From NCBI RefSeq assembly GCF_023278565.1, contig NC_064678.1:4774001-4838000 (forward strand): 64,000 nt of DNA. The letters are read 5' to 3'. This DNA is from Colletotrichum lupini (Eukaryota; Ascomycota; Sordariomycetes; Glomerellales; Glomerellaceae). The translations under genes and the position numbers were made by a program. This document shows positions 1 to 11,989 of the stretch, piece after piece. The notes under the pieces are model-generated. The model searched no databases. It saw only the letters and a list, made by a program, of their open reading frames with translations, and had not been told where the DNA came from. Within the stretch, counting starts at the first letter, position 1; each line of letters starts with the position of its first letter.

Positions 1-2477
1 GATAGAAAGTACGTTGGGAGTAGCAGGCTGAAATGGAAAGAGACTCTTGATGGCTTGAAGCAGACTCTCTGACGCGCTTGCTTCCTTAAGCTTATATGTA
101 AAGTACCAACCTTCCCAACGACACTCCTCTCATTTGGTTCATCCTACTCCCATGACCCAGATCCCCTAGATGATCAGTCTATTAAACCTTCATTAGCGTC
201 AAGAGCGTAGGCGAAAGTTGCCCACGGCTCCATGCAACAGGCCTACAGAATCAAAAAATTATGAACCTGACTCGTCAATCAATCAATTAGACTTGCCAAC
301 TCGGCAGTCCTCTCTACTTTATTCGAACCGCGCAGGTTTATAACACCGCGTACGTAAATGGGGCGATCTCCTCAGCCCTAGGCCGGCAGCCCAGCCATTT
401 CATTCTATTTGCTATCGGGCTTCTCCGTGCTTTTTGGCTTGGCATTGATCGGTCTCGCATTCTTAGTAGTGTGCGAGAAAACTCAAAAATATTCGCACCT
501 GGACAGGACCCGGGAGAGGCCTGGGCAACCCCCCCGGGTCTCCGCCCGGACCGGGGACTACGGCGGGGAAAGCGGGGCGGAAGCGAGTCATCTTTGGTCG
601 AGGGAAAGAGTCTCAGCGAGGAGCGATGTGGTTTCGGCTGATCAAGCTTTGGTCCTTTAGAGAAGTATCCTAGGCGAAGTATTGCTGAAGGACACTGGTG
701 TCTCCTTTCCGCTTGAAGTTTTCGGCGTCCACGATTCTAATGAGAGATTTCGGCCGACGACAGGAGGTTATGGAAGATGTTCGGTTTCGTCATAGCTCGG
801 GTACATATCTTAAAAGGTAAGCTCTACGCTGGCATCGTTCTGAAGCCGACATCTCTCAGCGTTTCGTACGCAGTATGTGCTAGCATACGACTGATGTAGA
901 TCTTGACGTTGCTAGCCGGGCTTGGTTCTCCTTGTAAGTCCGACCTTCTGACTACAATCTACAGTCTCCTGGTCTCATTCGATACCTACGACTCGTTAGT
1001 TCGTGTCCGATACGTATCACATGCCGAACACATTCTCATCTAGAAATGCTGACGAGAAGGTGGGTGTATCGGCCATACTAAGCATCCCGACTTAACCCTT
1101 TATATGAGTGCCCCGCCGCTTTAGTACAACAGCTACAGTCGAAGTGAACTGCCTACCGAGAGGAGGATCCGGATCCTCGCTGACCAGCTGTCTATCCAAA
1201 ATGATCGTCATACCTTCTCTAGGGCGTCAACTTTTATTTAAGAACAGACTTGGCTACGCCATCCAAGCTGCCCAGCCTATATCTTGCCATACGGGTACAC
1301 TAATCTCATAGTCGCCTCAACGGTACGAGTTTCCGCGCGACAACTGTCGCAGTTCTCTCGGCATTTAGAGCATGCCTCATGTTCAAGATGCTACTTGCTA
1401 CCTTTGGAAAGTCACTTGTGGTGGCGCTTCTTCTACTCCATACATGTCCGCATGACCACACCCATACCATTCTTGACTAATTATCGTCGTCAGAAGCGTA
1501 CGTATTCGTCCACGACGATGTATTAAATATAATAACTAAGACGATTCGAAAGAACTCAGCTTTGTTAGGTAGCGTCATATGAAGCCCATGTATTCATTAC
1601 AAATGATACAAGTGATGAAAGGGAACTAGAGCTCCGAGAGAGCAATGCCTTGGCCTGGCCATGGAGAAAGTCAAGACGTAATCAAAACAGAACACCTCTC
1701 ACAAAGAGGAATTGCCACAAAGTGCTGTGCCGCCCGAGCAGATGTGTATCATGCATACAGAGCCTTTCTATGACTTGTACCAAAGGCCTTTTATACCATC
1801 AAATCCCAGTCGAACAGTCTGCTGTCAGGCTCATTGAAGTAACAGTGCACAAGTCAGTCAAAGACCGCTCGCATGCCCATCAACAAAGAGGTCCGACGAT
1901 ATCATCTTTCCCGACAACGCTCCGCGTCAGGAGACGCCCGGGACTATCAGGAGTTTGACATCTGGATCTTCAGGTAATCTGCCTACCTCCCCTCCCTTAC
2001 CAAGACCTGACGGAATCGACTCCGATCTGTTGTAGCCTCCCTCTCTGCAGCCTTTTTCAAAGTTTGCACCGACGCTAGGCTCAGGCCCAACTCTGCTGGT
2101 TCTCCATCTCATCACCTGAGGAGACCTCGATGCCTCTTGCAGACCGAATATCAAACCATCGTATAGGAGTCGTCCCGCACATGATCGAAACCGGGCACCC
2201 GAGAAGGAGATTGGGAAAACGGTGGCACCAATCACGTAGAAGAACTCATGCAACGGGATTAAGCTTCGAGCACCCAAAACAGTTTTCTTATCGTCTTAGC
2301 TCGCCAACGCGCTATCGTCGACCACCTCTTGAATGAAAAAATCACCATCATAATCCAGAAGAAGAACTCGAATAGGAGGGAAGTGAAGGGGTAGGGCTGA
2401 ACAACCCGCCCGAAAACGCCTGGGAGCCGCTTCTGCGCTTCACTTTTCTAAAACACCATGAGCCTCGCCATCCGTCT
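1..2477. other. no recognisable gene
   Basis: I see no supported gene here. Open frames are short (116 residues or fewer), mostly begin at non-ATG codons, and show no domain signature. No tRNA, 5S rRNA or transposon end was recognised. The last stretch before 2478 probably includes the 3' untranslated region of the oxysterol-binding protein gene on the minus strand. Confidence 0.5.
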
Positions 2478-5400
2478 CTACCCAGCAAAAATCTCCTCCA
2501 ACCCGTTCCACGTCCCCTTGGACCTCTCCTCCCAATATGAGTCCTTACCCGTCCTCAGCTTCCACACCTCCTCGCCCTCCGGGCCCTGACCGACCTTGAC
2601 AAACCACTTGGGCTTATGCTCCTCGCCCTTCTCCTCCAGCACCCGACGCCGGGCGCGCTGCGCCTCCTCCAGCTTCACCTTCCACTCCTCAGCCTGGTCG
2701 AGATCGCCCTTCTCGGCCAGACGCTGGTCCGGTCGGAGTCGGCTGTCTGTCGGGGGTAGCCTGCCCTTCTCAATCTCCGTCACCTCGTTGAGGGCCGCGG
2801 CGAATGTGGTCATTCCGTAGGTATTGGCCGCATTGTCAACGAGCTTGCCGACGCTCCAGATCTCCCGGCCCGCCCCTTTGCCGGCTTCGACGACGCGGAG
2901 GCCGTTGGTCCACGTGCCGGAGAGGCTGCTGCCGGTGTGTACCCCGTCCGGTCCATATGTCTCAACCTGAACATCTTCGCCTCGTCCGCCAAACATTCCC
3001 TTGCTCCTGAACTCGACCGAGGCCTTGGCTCCAGAAGAATCGTTGCAGATCTGCATGACACCAACCGGCTCCACGTACTTTTCTCCCATTACCACGTTGC
3101 GCAAGAACATTGTGGCATGCGTCCAGGAATACAGCTCGTCCGTGCCATCTGGGAGTCGAAGCGCGACACGAACGCGGCCTTCCGTAGTAATTTCGGCACT
3201 CTTGCCCCAGAACTTCTGCGACGGCGCGGGGGACTGGCTGAAGGACCAGCTGGCAGAGTCGGCCTGCATGGCGAGTCTGACGGGACGATGGCAAACCTTT
3301 TCAACAAGCAACCGGAAACCTCCGGGTACTTCCTGCTCGGTTCGCAGCATTTCATATGTCTCGCCCAGAAGGGGGTTGAAGGGTTTCCGAATGGCGCGTT
3401 CCTTTGCGCGGCCAGTGCTGAATTGCGACACTGCGAATGCCGTGATGTATAGGAGACGTTCCTTGGCCTCCTTCTGCTGAGCAGCTTGGTCAAGCAGCTG
3501 GGCGTATTCCAGCTGTTCTGCAACGCGCTGAAGTAGTGAGATAGGTTCGTTCGCGGATACGGGCATACTGATCGTGCTAAGATCCTTGCCAACATTCTTC
3601 CGCACAAATGCAATCAGACTAGGAGGCTGCACCAAAGCCGGCGGAACCTTGGTTCGTCTCTCAACGGAGATATCCACCGGCAACGGCGACAAGCTCTTGG
3701 GCTTCGCTGGGTAGCAATCGGTGTCCTCGGAGCCTATAGCCTCATCCTCCTGGGCCGAAGAGATGGAGGAAGAGTCACTCAAACGTTCATCCGCCTCCGA
3801 GTCTGGGCTTTCATCTTCGCTCTGAGCAATCCTGACGATCTGCGAGCTTGTCTCACCGGCTTCTGCGTCGAAGAACTCTTCCGTCGACACTGTCTCCATA
3901 CTTCTTCTAGAGGGTGCTGCAGAAAGTGGAGCGGGAGATCGTCGGCGCTTGCTGTTCACAATCAAGGTCGTAAACTCAGACACAACGGAATCGAGATCGT
4001 TGAGGAGTGCCGCACAATGCTCTTGTGTGCTCTTTTCTTCGTGGACAGACGATTTTGACTTTGACTTTGAGTGGCGGGGTCCATTTGCACTGATAGTTGT
4101 CGTGACAGTACCCGGAGAAGGAACAGCAAGAGCAGCAGCGGCGGCGGCATGATGCGCTTGGGGCGTGGATGCTGTCGGTGTAGCGTTACTTGACTTGCGC
4201 TTCCAGAATGGGCGCCTTTGCGGCTGTTCTGTCGCTGTGGGAGGTGTGAAGTAGCTGTCCGGTTCCTCACCCAAGGTGCCTGGTGACAAGAATGTCGAAG
4301 CAGCCATGCTAAGAGGCCTTTGGTTTGACATGTCCTTGACCAGGCGACGAAGAGCGTCCCTGGTGCCGACCATGCGACTCACTAGGGTCTCGACCTGCTG
4401 CCATTCGCGATCTTCCTCCAAGCTTGACTGCGTAGGCTTCAAATGTGTCGTGTTGACCCTCAGCGGCGTTGTTCTGGGGTTGAGTGTGTTGGGTTGCTGC
4501 TCCTCCACGCCCCTCGCCGCACGACTCGCCTTCTCCAAGGCCTTGGCCCAATCGTTGAACTCCTTGGCGTTGGACGCTCGCAGATGCCAGATCTCGGCGC
4601 CCGAGTCAATGTTAATTTCCCTACGGCGCTCATCGGCTGCGATGGCAGCAAGGCTAAGAGGAATGGCACCGCGGAGGGCAGACGAGTTGCGGTTGTAGTA
4701 ATACGAGAGGGTGCAGGAGGAATAATCCAGCGAGAAGAATCTGCGCGCATAACCCTGGCCCTTCTTCCTCCGTCTCTTGTGCAGAATTCCTGTATGGTAG
4801 TTGGCATTTCCATCGCTGCGGCCGGAGGCTGACGTCGGGCGTCCCGCGGCAACGTGGCTATGGAGGCTGTCTTGAGAGGCAGATGTGACGGCGCTCATCT
4901 GAGGCAAACTCGTCTTGCTGGTGTTCGCATTCGCTCCGGCCTGCAAGTTCGGGAAGTTCTGGGCTGTAGTCTGAGGCGGTGCACCAGTCGGGTAGGTGAG
5001 GAGGACGAAGGTAGCCGTCTTGGAGATCTGCTTCGAAAAGGTGTTGTCGAACACCAAGCCGAACATGCCGCCTTGGCCCTTTGGCACATCCCACGTACCG
5101 GTCGATACCTTATCCGCATCGCATTTCCCATGCCATTTTATGGGTATGAATCCCTTGTTGGCGAGCTGCTCTTCGGCTGTGCTCGAATCCCTCCTAGCAA
5201 ATGGTTTCTTGGGCTCGGCGACGCCAGAGGTAAAAGATCCGGGGGCGGCGGCATCGTCGTTCTGATTCGTAATGAGGCCGGCGGCGCCAGCTCCGGGGTG
5301 CTTCACAATTCCAAAGTTACTGCCTCGGCGACTGATAAGCACGTGTCGGAATTGGAGACCCAGAAGAGGAGAGATGTAGAAGGTGGGGGGGGGGGGGGGG

Positions 5401-5655
5401 GGGGTAAGGGATTGAGGTACGCACATGGACTTTTTGTGTGGTTGGACGCTCCAAGATATTGTGTGGCCTTCGTCGACTTTGACCCAACGCACGATGTAGG
5501 ACTATTTGGAGCAAGCTATCAGCATCGAGAAGAGAAGCATGAAGATGCGCCGCTGCCTGTGGTCAAGGGCGTTGGCGGAGGGGGAAGGGGAAGGCCGGGG
5601 ACAGTGACGACTCACGTACCTTGCTATGGATCTCCAACTGCTCAATGCCCGCCAT
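2478..5655 (-). CDS. OSH3: Osh3-type oxysterol-binding protein (GOLD-PH-FFAT-ORD)
   Basis: Exons are 5655-5620, 5501-5425 and 5319-2478 (984 residues); the start is the ATG in MAGIEQLEIHSK. Seen in the sequence: an N-terminal GOLD-like region (about 1-150), a PH domain (about 215-310), a clear FFAT motif EEFFDAEA (about 512-519, preceded by Ser/Thr), and a C-terminal sterol/phosphoinositide-transfer domain (about 620-980). The family transfers lipid at endoplasmic reticulum-plasma membrane contacts; FFAT binds VAP/Scs2, and the GOLD-PH-FFAT-ORD order is that of yeast Osh3. The usual EQVSHHPP signature is degenerate here (EKVCHRP, near 710), which suggests phosphoinositide rather than sterol handling, as known for Osh3-like proteins. 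The second intron (5424-5320) is readable in frame and carries 20 consecutive G on the plus strand, so a naive open frame wrongly includes it. Function call is confident; splice sites are from motif continuity. Confidence 0.9.
5385..5404. repeat. 20-base poly-G tract in an intron
   Basis: Twenty consecutive G on the plus strand (poly-C in the transcript) lie inside intron 2 of the oxysterol-binding protein gene. The length of such a tract is prone to sequencing and replication slippage. Confidence 0.9.
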
Positions 5656-8600
5656 TTTTGCGGGTTGGAATAGGAGCTTGAGCTGTGGGTTGGTTTTCGC
5701 AAAGGAATTCGAAATTGAGTGCCCGATTACGTTCTCGTTCCAGTGCAGGTCGCAAGGTTATTGAAGGGGCATGGTGTGGATGGCAAAGGAGATTTGGAAA
5801 TAATTGAATGGGATGAGAGGGAGAGAAGAGAGATGGGTGCTGCGGGAGAAACAAATGTCACCCTGGTCAGAGGTAGGTAGGTAGAGCTGCTGCAGCATGT
5901 CAAAGTGGGTGAGCTCCCCCCCAGGTACGGGCCTAATAAGGTCGTGTACGGAGTACGGGTACATAAAGTACGCGGAACGGGCCTGAGAGCACCGCGGACA
6001 TGGCCCACCAGCACGGGCGACTAGGTACCTTATTGGGGTGAGATGTCTTTTTTGGACAACTCGCTCAGTGGCCCACGTCCCAAGACTACCCAGCCACACA
6101 TCGTACCTCGTACCTCGCACCTCACCCGCACCACCACGACTTTTCACAGGCGCGCGAATTGAGGTATACCCTGGCCGCCGAACGGTTGGTTGGGGGCGGG
6201 ACGTCATTCGGAAAAAGACAGCGAGGCTTGTGACTGGCTGGCCCTGACAACAAACGGGCTGTGCGGTTGTGCCGGCATGCCAAGTTACAAGTAAGCCGCG
6301 GACGGCCGCGCGGGCGAAAGCAGAGTGGCAGGTGCCCGGTCGGTGGAGGACGAGAGTCCCGACGTTGTGGCTGGGCTGTTTTACGCTAACCAATGCGGCG
6401 GGGGACCGTTGTGCTGGTAAGGCAAACCTGATGGAACTTGAATGTATGTCAAGCATGTGCCAGCTGGGAGCTAGGTAATTTTTCTGTAGGTAGATCAAGT
6501 ACCAAAAGGCGGACGCTCCGTACAAAGTATACACCAAGCGGTAGCCAACGTAACAGACACGATGCGATACGGCAACCCGCGTATGTGTGTAAGTATACTA
6601 GCTACGGATAACATAGCCTATTCCGAACGAATCCTCTGCCCAGGTGTAAGTCCAACGCCCGCATAACGTACCTTAGAATAGCAGAGCCATCTTTCCGCCC
6701 GTTAATCGCTCGAATTCTCAGCCTTAACGACCAACCCGAGATTGCCATGCAGGGGAGCCGAAATTTACGATTCAAAATAGCTCAGAACAACAGGAAATTG
6801 TCGTAACTCCTATGATATTCAAAATCACCTCCCAAGTCCTGGGTCACTGGGTACGCAGAACATGTGCAGAACCGACTTTTCGTATCCCACCGCCACGGAA
6901 GTTTCTTGCAGTCACAACCCGACGTCATATTGCGCAAGAACAGAGCGTTGAAACGGTCGCATGATAGACCCCGAGCTGCGAGCTGAGGACCTTGAATTAG
7001 AGAATGGCGGCAGGTCGGCAATCGCGGATGAGCATCTGCTGACTTGAGCTGATTGGCCGGGTGAGCCGCACTTCATCTACCAGACACAATAATACGCAGT
7101 GGCATCCCCGAACCACCCTGGCTCGGCCTCGTCGGATAGCTATCAGTCTGCCATGCTGACTACCTACCCTTGATGGTATTGCGTTGGCACAGTATGGGTA
7201 TGAATCCTGAACAGGTGAGGCATCCGTAGGCCGAGGGAGAAGAGCGAAGCACCTAGGCAGAGGCATCGGCAGACGAGTCTCGATGCGAAAACTGTCAAGG
7301 CGAGGGATGAGGTCAGACAGCATCTCATGCTACCTAATAGCCGTTATGAGCCGGTGGCACAAGGCGACGTGCAGCAGCTGAAACGATCGCTACGATCTGG
7401 CAGCAGCACCACAGCGTTGGAAACGGGATCAGCGAGTGGCACTCGAGCAGGTGCAGTTGACCGAGTTGATCAATCGACAAAGTGTCAATGACAGCAGCAA
7501 AAAGAAAGACTTTCAAGTTCACAGACGGCCTCTCCTATTCGTCAGGCGCATCAAAGCTGTGTGATATCGTCGGGCGTGCCATGAGTATCTACGTAGTGGG
7601 TACGTACATTGCGCTCGGCAGCACCCGGACCCGCGGCACCACCGGATCAATGTCGGGCCCTTCTGAGCAGGCTGGGCTTCACTGGCCCGTGACGGGAACC
7701 AATGGCCCAAGATGACGACGGGAGGTGAGCCGGGGCCGTAATTCGCGGATAGCCGAGCGTGGAGGGGCCCCGAACCCACTTCCACGCGTTCCTCCCACGA
7801 TGCCAGTCCAACCAAGTACCACCCAGCACCCAGCTCCCAGCACCCAGCACCCAGCACCAGGGACCAGCACCGTACCCCTCTGATATTATTTTGATATTAT
7901 TTATTTTTATTTGTTTTCCTTCGTCGCTCACTCTCCCAGTCTCTCCCGCCTCCCCTCCCACAGGATGACTACGTAGGAAGTGGCAGGCTTCTTTGTCCAG
8001 ACCCATCACCACCTAGCCTGCGCCCCTGAGCCCCCCCCTCCACAAGCCCAAGGTCCATTGGCACTATCCTCTTTGGGCTAGACGGCCGACTCCCTCCACC
8101 TCTGGGCCTTTCTTTCCCCTCTTGCTGCTGGGCTTGCTGCTTGCTGCTTGCACCTGTATGCCATCCGGTGCTTCTTTGCAGGTTGATCGTCTCTCCTTTT
8201 TTCCTGAGTCGTGCACTACTTACGAAAAGGCTCACAAGGTCTTACCAAGACACACACATCATTTTGGGCAGCACATGTGGAGCATCCCATCGTCTTTGAT
8301 TGCTGAGGGCATTCTTTTGTTGCTCCATTGCGCCGCCGAGGCCATCTAAAACAATTCGATCCCAAAGTCGACAAACGCCCATTTCTTCTTGCTCCCTTCT
8401 CGGATGCAGCCTGGTCCGCCGCCATCAGCAATCCCATTCATTCCGTCTCACTCTCCGACGCTGGTGTCCGTCTTCCTCAGCCTCCTCTACGCATGATTGA
8501 GGCCATGTTTGTCGTCGCGTTTCCCTTTCCACCTTCGACATCGGGCTCCCTCTTCCCCAGTGCATAATTTCCATGGTACACCTTGTTTCTTAATACCCCT

Positions 8601-8810
8601 TCCTAAAACCCATCTTTCCGCCCAATTACCTGCCGCCGCCCGCCCCTGGTTGGCCCGAAGAGAACCCCTCGATCTGCCTTCCGATCTGGACGACCCGCGC
8701 CTTGTCCAACCCAAACTTGTTTCCTACGAAACCGCCAAACCACCAAACCGCGCCCCGACGATACACGCTGCCGCCGACGTCGACCGTTGCACACAGTACC
8801 CTACCCGACC
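5656..8810. promoter_or_regulatory. divergent intergenic region between the OSBP and ArfGAP genes
   Basis: About 3.1 kb separate two divergently transcribed genes. No coding region is supported. The last 900 bases before the ArfGAP start are pyrimidine-rich, as in fungal promoters and leaders. A 259-residue frame on the minus strand (5758-6537) shows no domain and is not called. A five-copy CACCCAG repeat lies at 7820-7860. Confidence 0.5.
7820..7860. repeat. CACCCAG tandem repeat
   Basis: Five consecutive 7-base units, four of them CACCCAG and one CTCCCAG, are followed by a partial unit. They lie about 950 bases upstream of the ArfGAP start. Confidence 0.85.
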
Positions 8811-11171
8811 ATGGCCGGTGTCCTGAGCAAGCGCCAGCAGGCGCGTAACGAAAAGGTCCTTCACGATCTGGTCCACTCCGTACCGGGGAACAACTTATGC
8901 GCCGACTGCCAGGCGCGGAACCCAGGTAAGTGCAACTGTGCTCCCTCTCCCGCCGCTCAGACCGTGGGCCAAAAACTGACAGTAGTTCGCAGCATGGGCC
9001 TCTTGGAGTGTAAGCGCGACTATTCCCCCTCATGCGCCCCCATCGATACGATTCTCATTCGATTGGGGCGGTCACTTTGACGAGCGAGACTGACGTGCGA
9101 CTATAGCTGGGCGTGTTCCTTTGCATGAGATGTGCCGCTATCCATCGAAAGTTGGGAACTCATATCTCAAAGGTGAAATCCTTGAGCATGGACAGCTGGT
9201 CTAATGAACAAGTGGAGGTTTGTGCAAATGCATACCCCATGTCGAGATTCGTCGCCCCTGACCAAACCTTCGCAGAATATGAAAAAGGTCGGAAACGTTA
9301 GGTCCAACCAGATTTACAACCCCGATAACAAGAGACCTCCCGTTCCTGTCGATGCCGACGAAGCTGATTCCGCCATGGAACGATTTATCCGCACCAAATA
9401 CATGAACAACATCCCCATCCCCACGAGGAAGCAACATTCAGGCCTTTCAGATGAAGGCGTTCCTCCGCCGCTACCACCAAAGTCGGGAGGAAAGTTTGGG
9501 TTCAGATCTGCCTCGTCAATCTTCCCGCTATCGTCTCGGCTGAGAAAGGATTCGTCATTGCGTAATACCATGTCGAGTCCCCGCGAGCCGCGAAGTCCCT
9601 CGCCCAGCGATCTGCCGAACAAGCCCTCCAAGGTGTTTGGCGCAAGCGTTTCGTACGAGCAGGAAGATACAGAAAGGAAATTGGCCAGTCTGAGGGACAT
9701 GGGATTCTCCGATGGCCAGCGCAATGGTATGGTGTTGAAGGGCGTGAACGGAAACCTGGAGCGCGCAATTGAGACACTGGTGCGGTTAGGCGAGAGCGAT
9801 AGACGGTCACCTTCTTTGACAGGGCCTCGTGAGAGCTCTTTGCGCGCGACACGCTCGCACGCGAACCTGTCAACGTCTAGTGGATTATCTGCACCGCATC
9901 AGACGTTCAGTGACCACCCCCAGTCGCCCTCGACAGCCTCGAGCAACAACCCCTTCGACATGCTGCCGCCGCAGCCGCAATCTTCCCAATCGACCGGCAC
10001 GCTCCAGAACAAAAACCCCTACGCGAACAACCCCTTCGGAGCTCCCACGCAACAGCAGCAAGATATTGCCCAGGCTTTCGGCAGCATGTCCCTCGCTCCA
10101 GCGCAACCCCTATTTCCGCACCACACGGGCGGATTGCCGGCTTCCCAGCCGTTTGCTCAGCCTCAGCAAACGTACCAGCAGTCCATGACGCCTCCCATTC
10201 CGCAGCAGCATCAGCAGCAAAACTACAACCCCATGAGCTTTAATAGTAATATGACCTATCCCCAACCCATCCAGCCGCAGGCAACGGGCTACAACCCATT
10301 CCTCACGAACCAGGCGCAGCCTCAGCAGCAACAAAACCTTGCAGTCAACACAGGGCCATCGTCAAGCCCATATGCGAACAACCCGTTTACTCGATCTCCG
10401 ACAAGAATCCAATCGCTTTCGCTAGGCCAGATACCCGAGCAGTCGCAATCGAACTTTTACATGGACTCTCCGCAGACGATGACACCACAGAGCAGCAACC
10501 CCTTCTTTGCACAACTGGGCTCGCAACCTACGGGGCAACAGCAGGTACCACAGCAGCAGCAGATGTACCAGCAACCATTTCAGCAAGAGCAGCCGGCGTT
10601 TGGGCAGCAGCAACAGAACCCCTATCAGCAGCAGCAACAAAACGCTTACCAGCAACCGGCTCAGCAATTGGTTCAGCAGCCGTTCCAGCAGCAGCCGCAA
10701 CACCCGTTTCAGCAACAGAAGATGCCGCAGCAACAATATCAGGCTCCTACGGCACAGGCTCAGTATCAACAGCAGCCCCTGCAACCCCAACGGCCCGACA
10801 AGGCTTCGATCTTGGCACTGTACAGCCAACCGCAGCTGGCACCTCAGCCCTTTGCACCCCAGACCCAGGCGCAGACGCCAGAGGTACACCCCGAAGTCGC
10901 AGCATCTCAGCAGCAGAGCCAAGACGCAGCGAGTGGGTCCATGGTAGCAGGAAGCAAGAACCCCTTTTTGATGAATGGCGGCGGCGGTGGTGGAGGCATG
11001 TCATCGCCGCCGCCGCCACCACAACAGGTGATGGCGGCTCCCGTAGCGAATACCGTCGGGCCGCGCAAGGCGGGTGTCAGTCGCGAGAGCATGGCATTTA
11101 CGGATATGCAGTGGACGAACGGGCGACACAGCCCAGACGCGTTTGCCAGTCTAAGCGCGCGGCACATGTGA
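8811..11171 (+). CDS. ArfGAP with UBA domain, six NPF motifs and a Gln-rich tail
   Basis: Exons are 8811-8925, 8993-9009, 9107-9217 and 9276-11171 (712 residues). The second exon is only 17 bases. Spliced, the N-terminus has a complete ArfGAP zinc finger, CADC then 16 residues then CMRC, followed by the catalytic Arg in CAAIHR. Family role: stimulates GTP hydrolysis on Arf GTPases in vesicle traffic. A UBA-like segment follows (about 216-253, containing MGF and [10 protein letters not shown]). The long tail is rich in Gln, Pro and Asn and has six NPF tripeptides, which are ligands of EH-domain endocytic proteins. The layout resembles fission yeast Ucp3 and budding yeast Gts1. The C-terminus has a Gly run followed by a Pro run. 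The ATG at 8811 is in good context and begins the conserved domain directly. Confidence 0.9.
10540..10790 (+). repeat. CAG/CAA-rich (poly-Gln) coding repeat
   Basis: Dense CAG/CAA codons encode Gln-rich runs in the ArfGAP tail. Codons are mixed rather than pure CAG, which suggests selection for Gln content more than recent slippage. Confidence 0.8.
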
Positions 11172-11989
11172 AAAGGCCTCTAGGAGGGTGTCGCGGGGTC
11201 TTGATTCTTCTTGTAAATACATGCTTCTCTTTTGCTCTTCTTCGTTTTTTTTTGTAAGATAAAACTATCGATTCGAGACGATGTCCGAATTTTTTCGCAT
11301 GCTACGATTTGCTCGTTTCTAGACTACCATGACCTGCGGAGGGTTCTTCCCTGCACGCGTATACCAAATTCGTTCTTTTTGTGTTTTGATATCGTTTTGA
11401 CTTTGTGTGTCATCTGTTCTTTGTGCTATTTGAGTTACGTCCACCGACGTAGCTTTCTTTATGCGAAGAAAGACCCTTGCTGTCTAACCCCCCCGCGGGG
11501 AAACTGACCGAGACCGAAAAGGACACGGCCGAGACTCGACAGGGTTGCGCCGACCCGATGGGATGATGTGCCGAGATCGGAACCCTTGCGGCGGCGGTCT
11601 CCTGTCGACTCCACACTAGACCTTATGCCGTAGTTCCGAGTACATCGCTCTTCCGTGAGATTCCGGTAGGATTTCACCGAAATCTCCCAAAAGTTCCGCT
11701 AAAGGACGCAAGGCCGAGGCCGATGATTCAAACGCCGCAACGGGGCGATGAGTCAAATCCCGGGAGGCCACAAAAACCCCGCCGGGTGCGCGCCAAGCTG
11801 TCTGTACCTTACACTTCTTAGCTCGAAAATACGATTTCTCGTTGCATGACCTACAAACCATTGATAGGCCATACTTGAGCTGTTGATTTACATTTCTTGT
11901 AGCTACTTCCAGGTTTTCTACAAACTTACGTACCCTCAACCCCGGATCCCCCACACACTTTACCCCGACCAAGCTCACCACGCAAAAAG
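11172..11989. other. intergenic, no gene seen
   Basis: About 0.8 kb lie between two plus-strand genes. The T-rich start fits a 3' untranslated region. The segment just before 11990 ends in a promoter or leader-like CA-rich stretch. No coding region is supported. Confidence 0.5.

Noticed and set aside
5758..6537. 259-residue open frame on the minus strand upstream of the OSBP gene
   Set aside because: No domain, mixed low-complexity content, and it lies in the promoter region; best seen as a chance frame.
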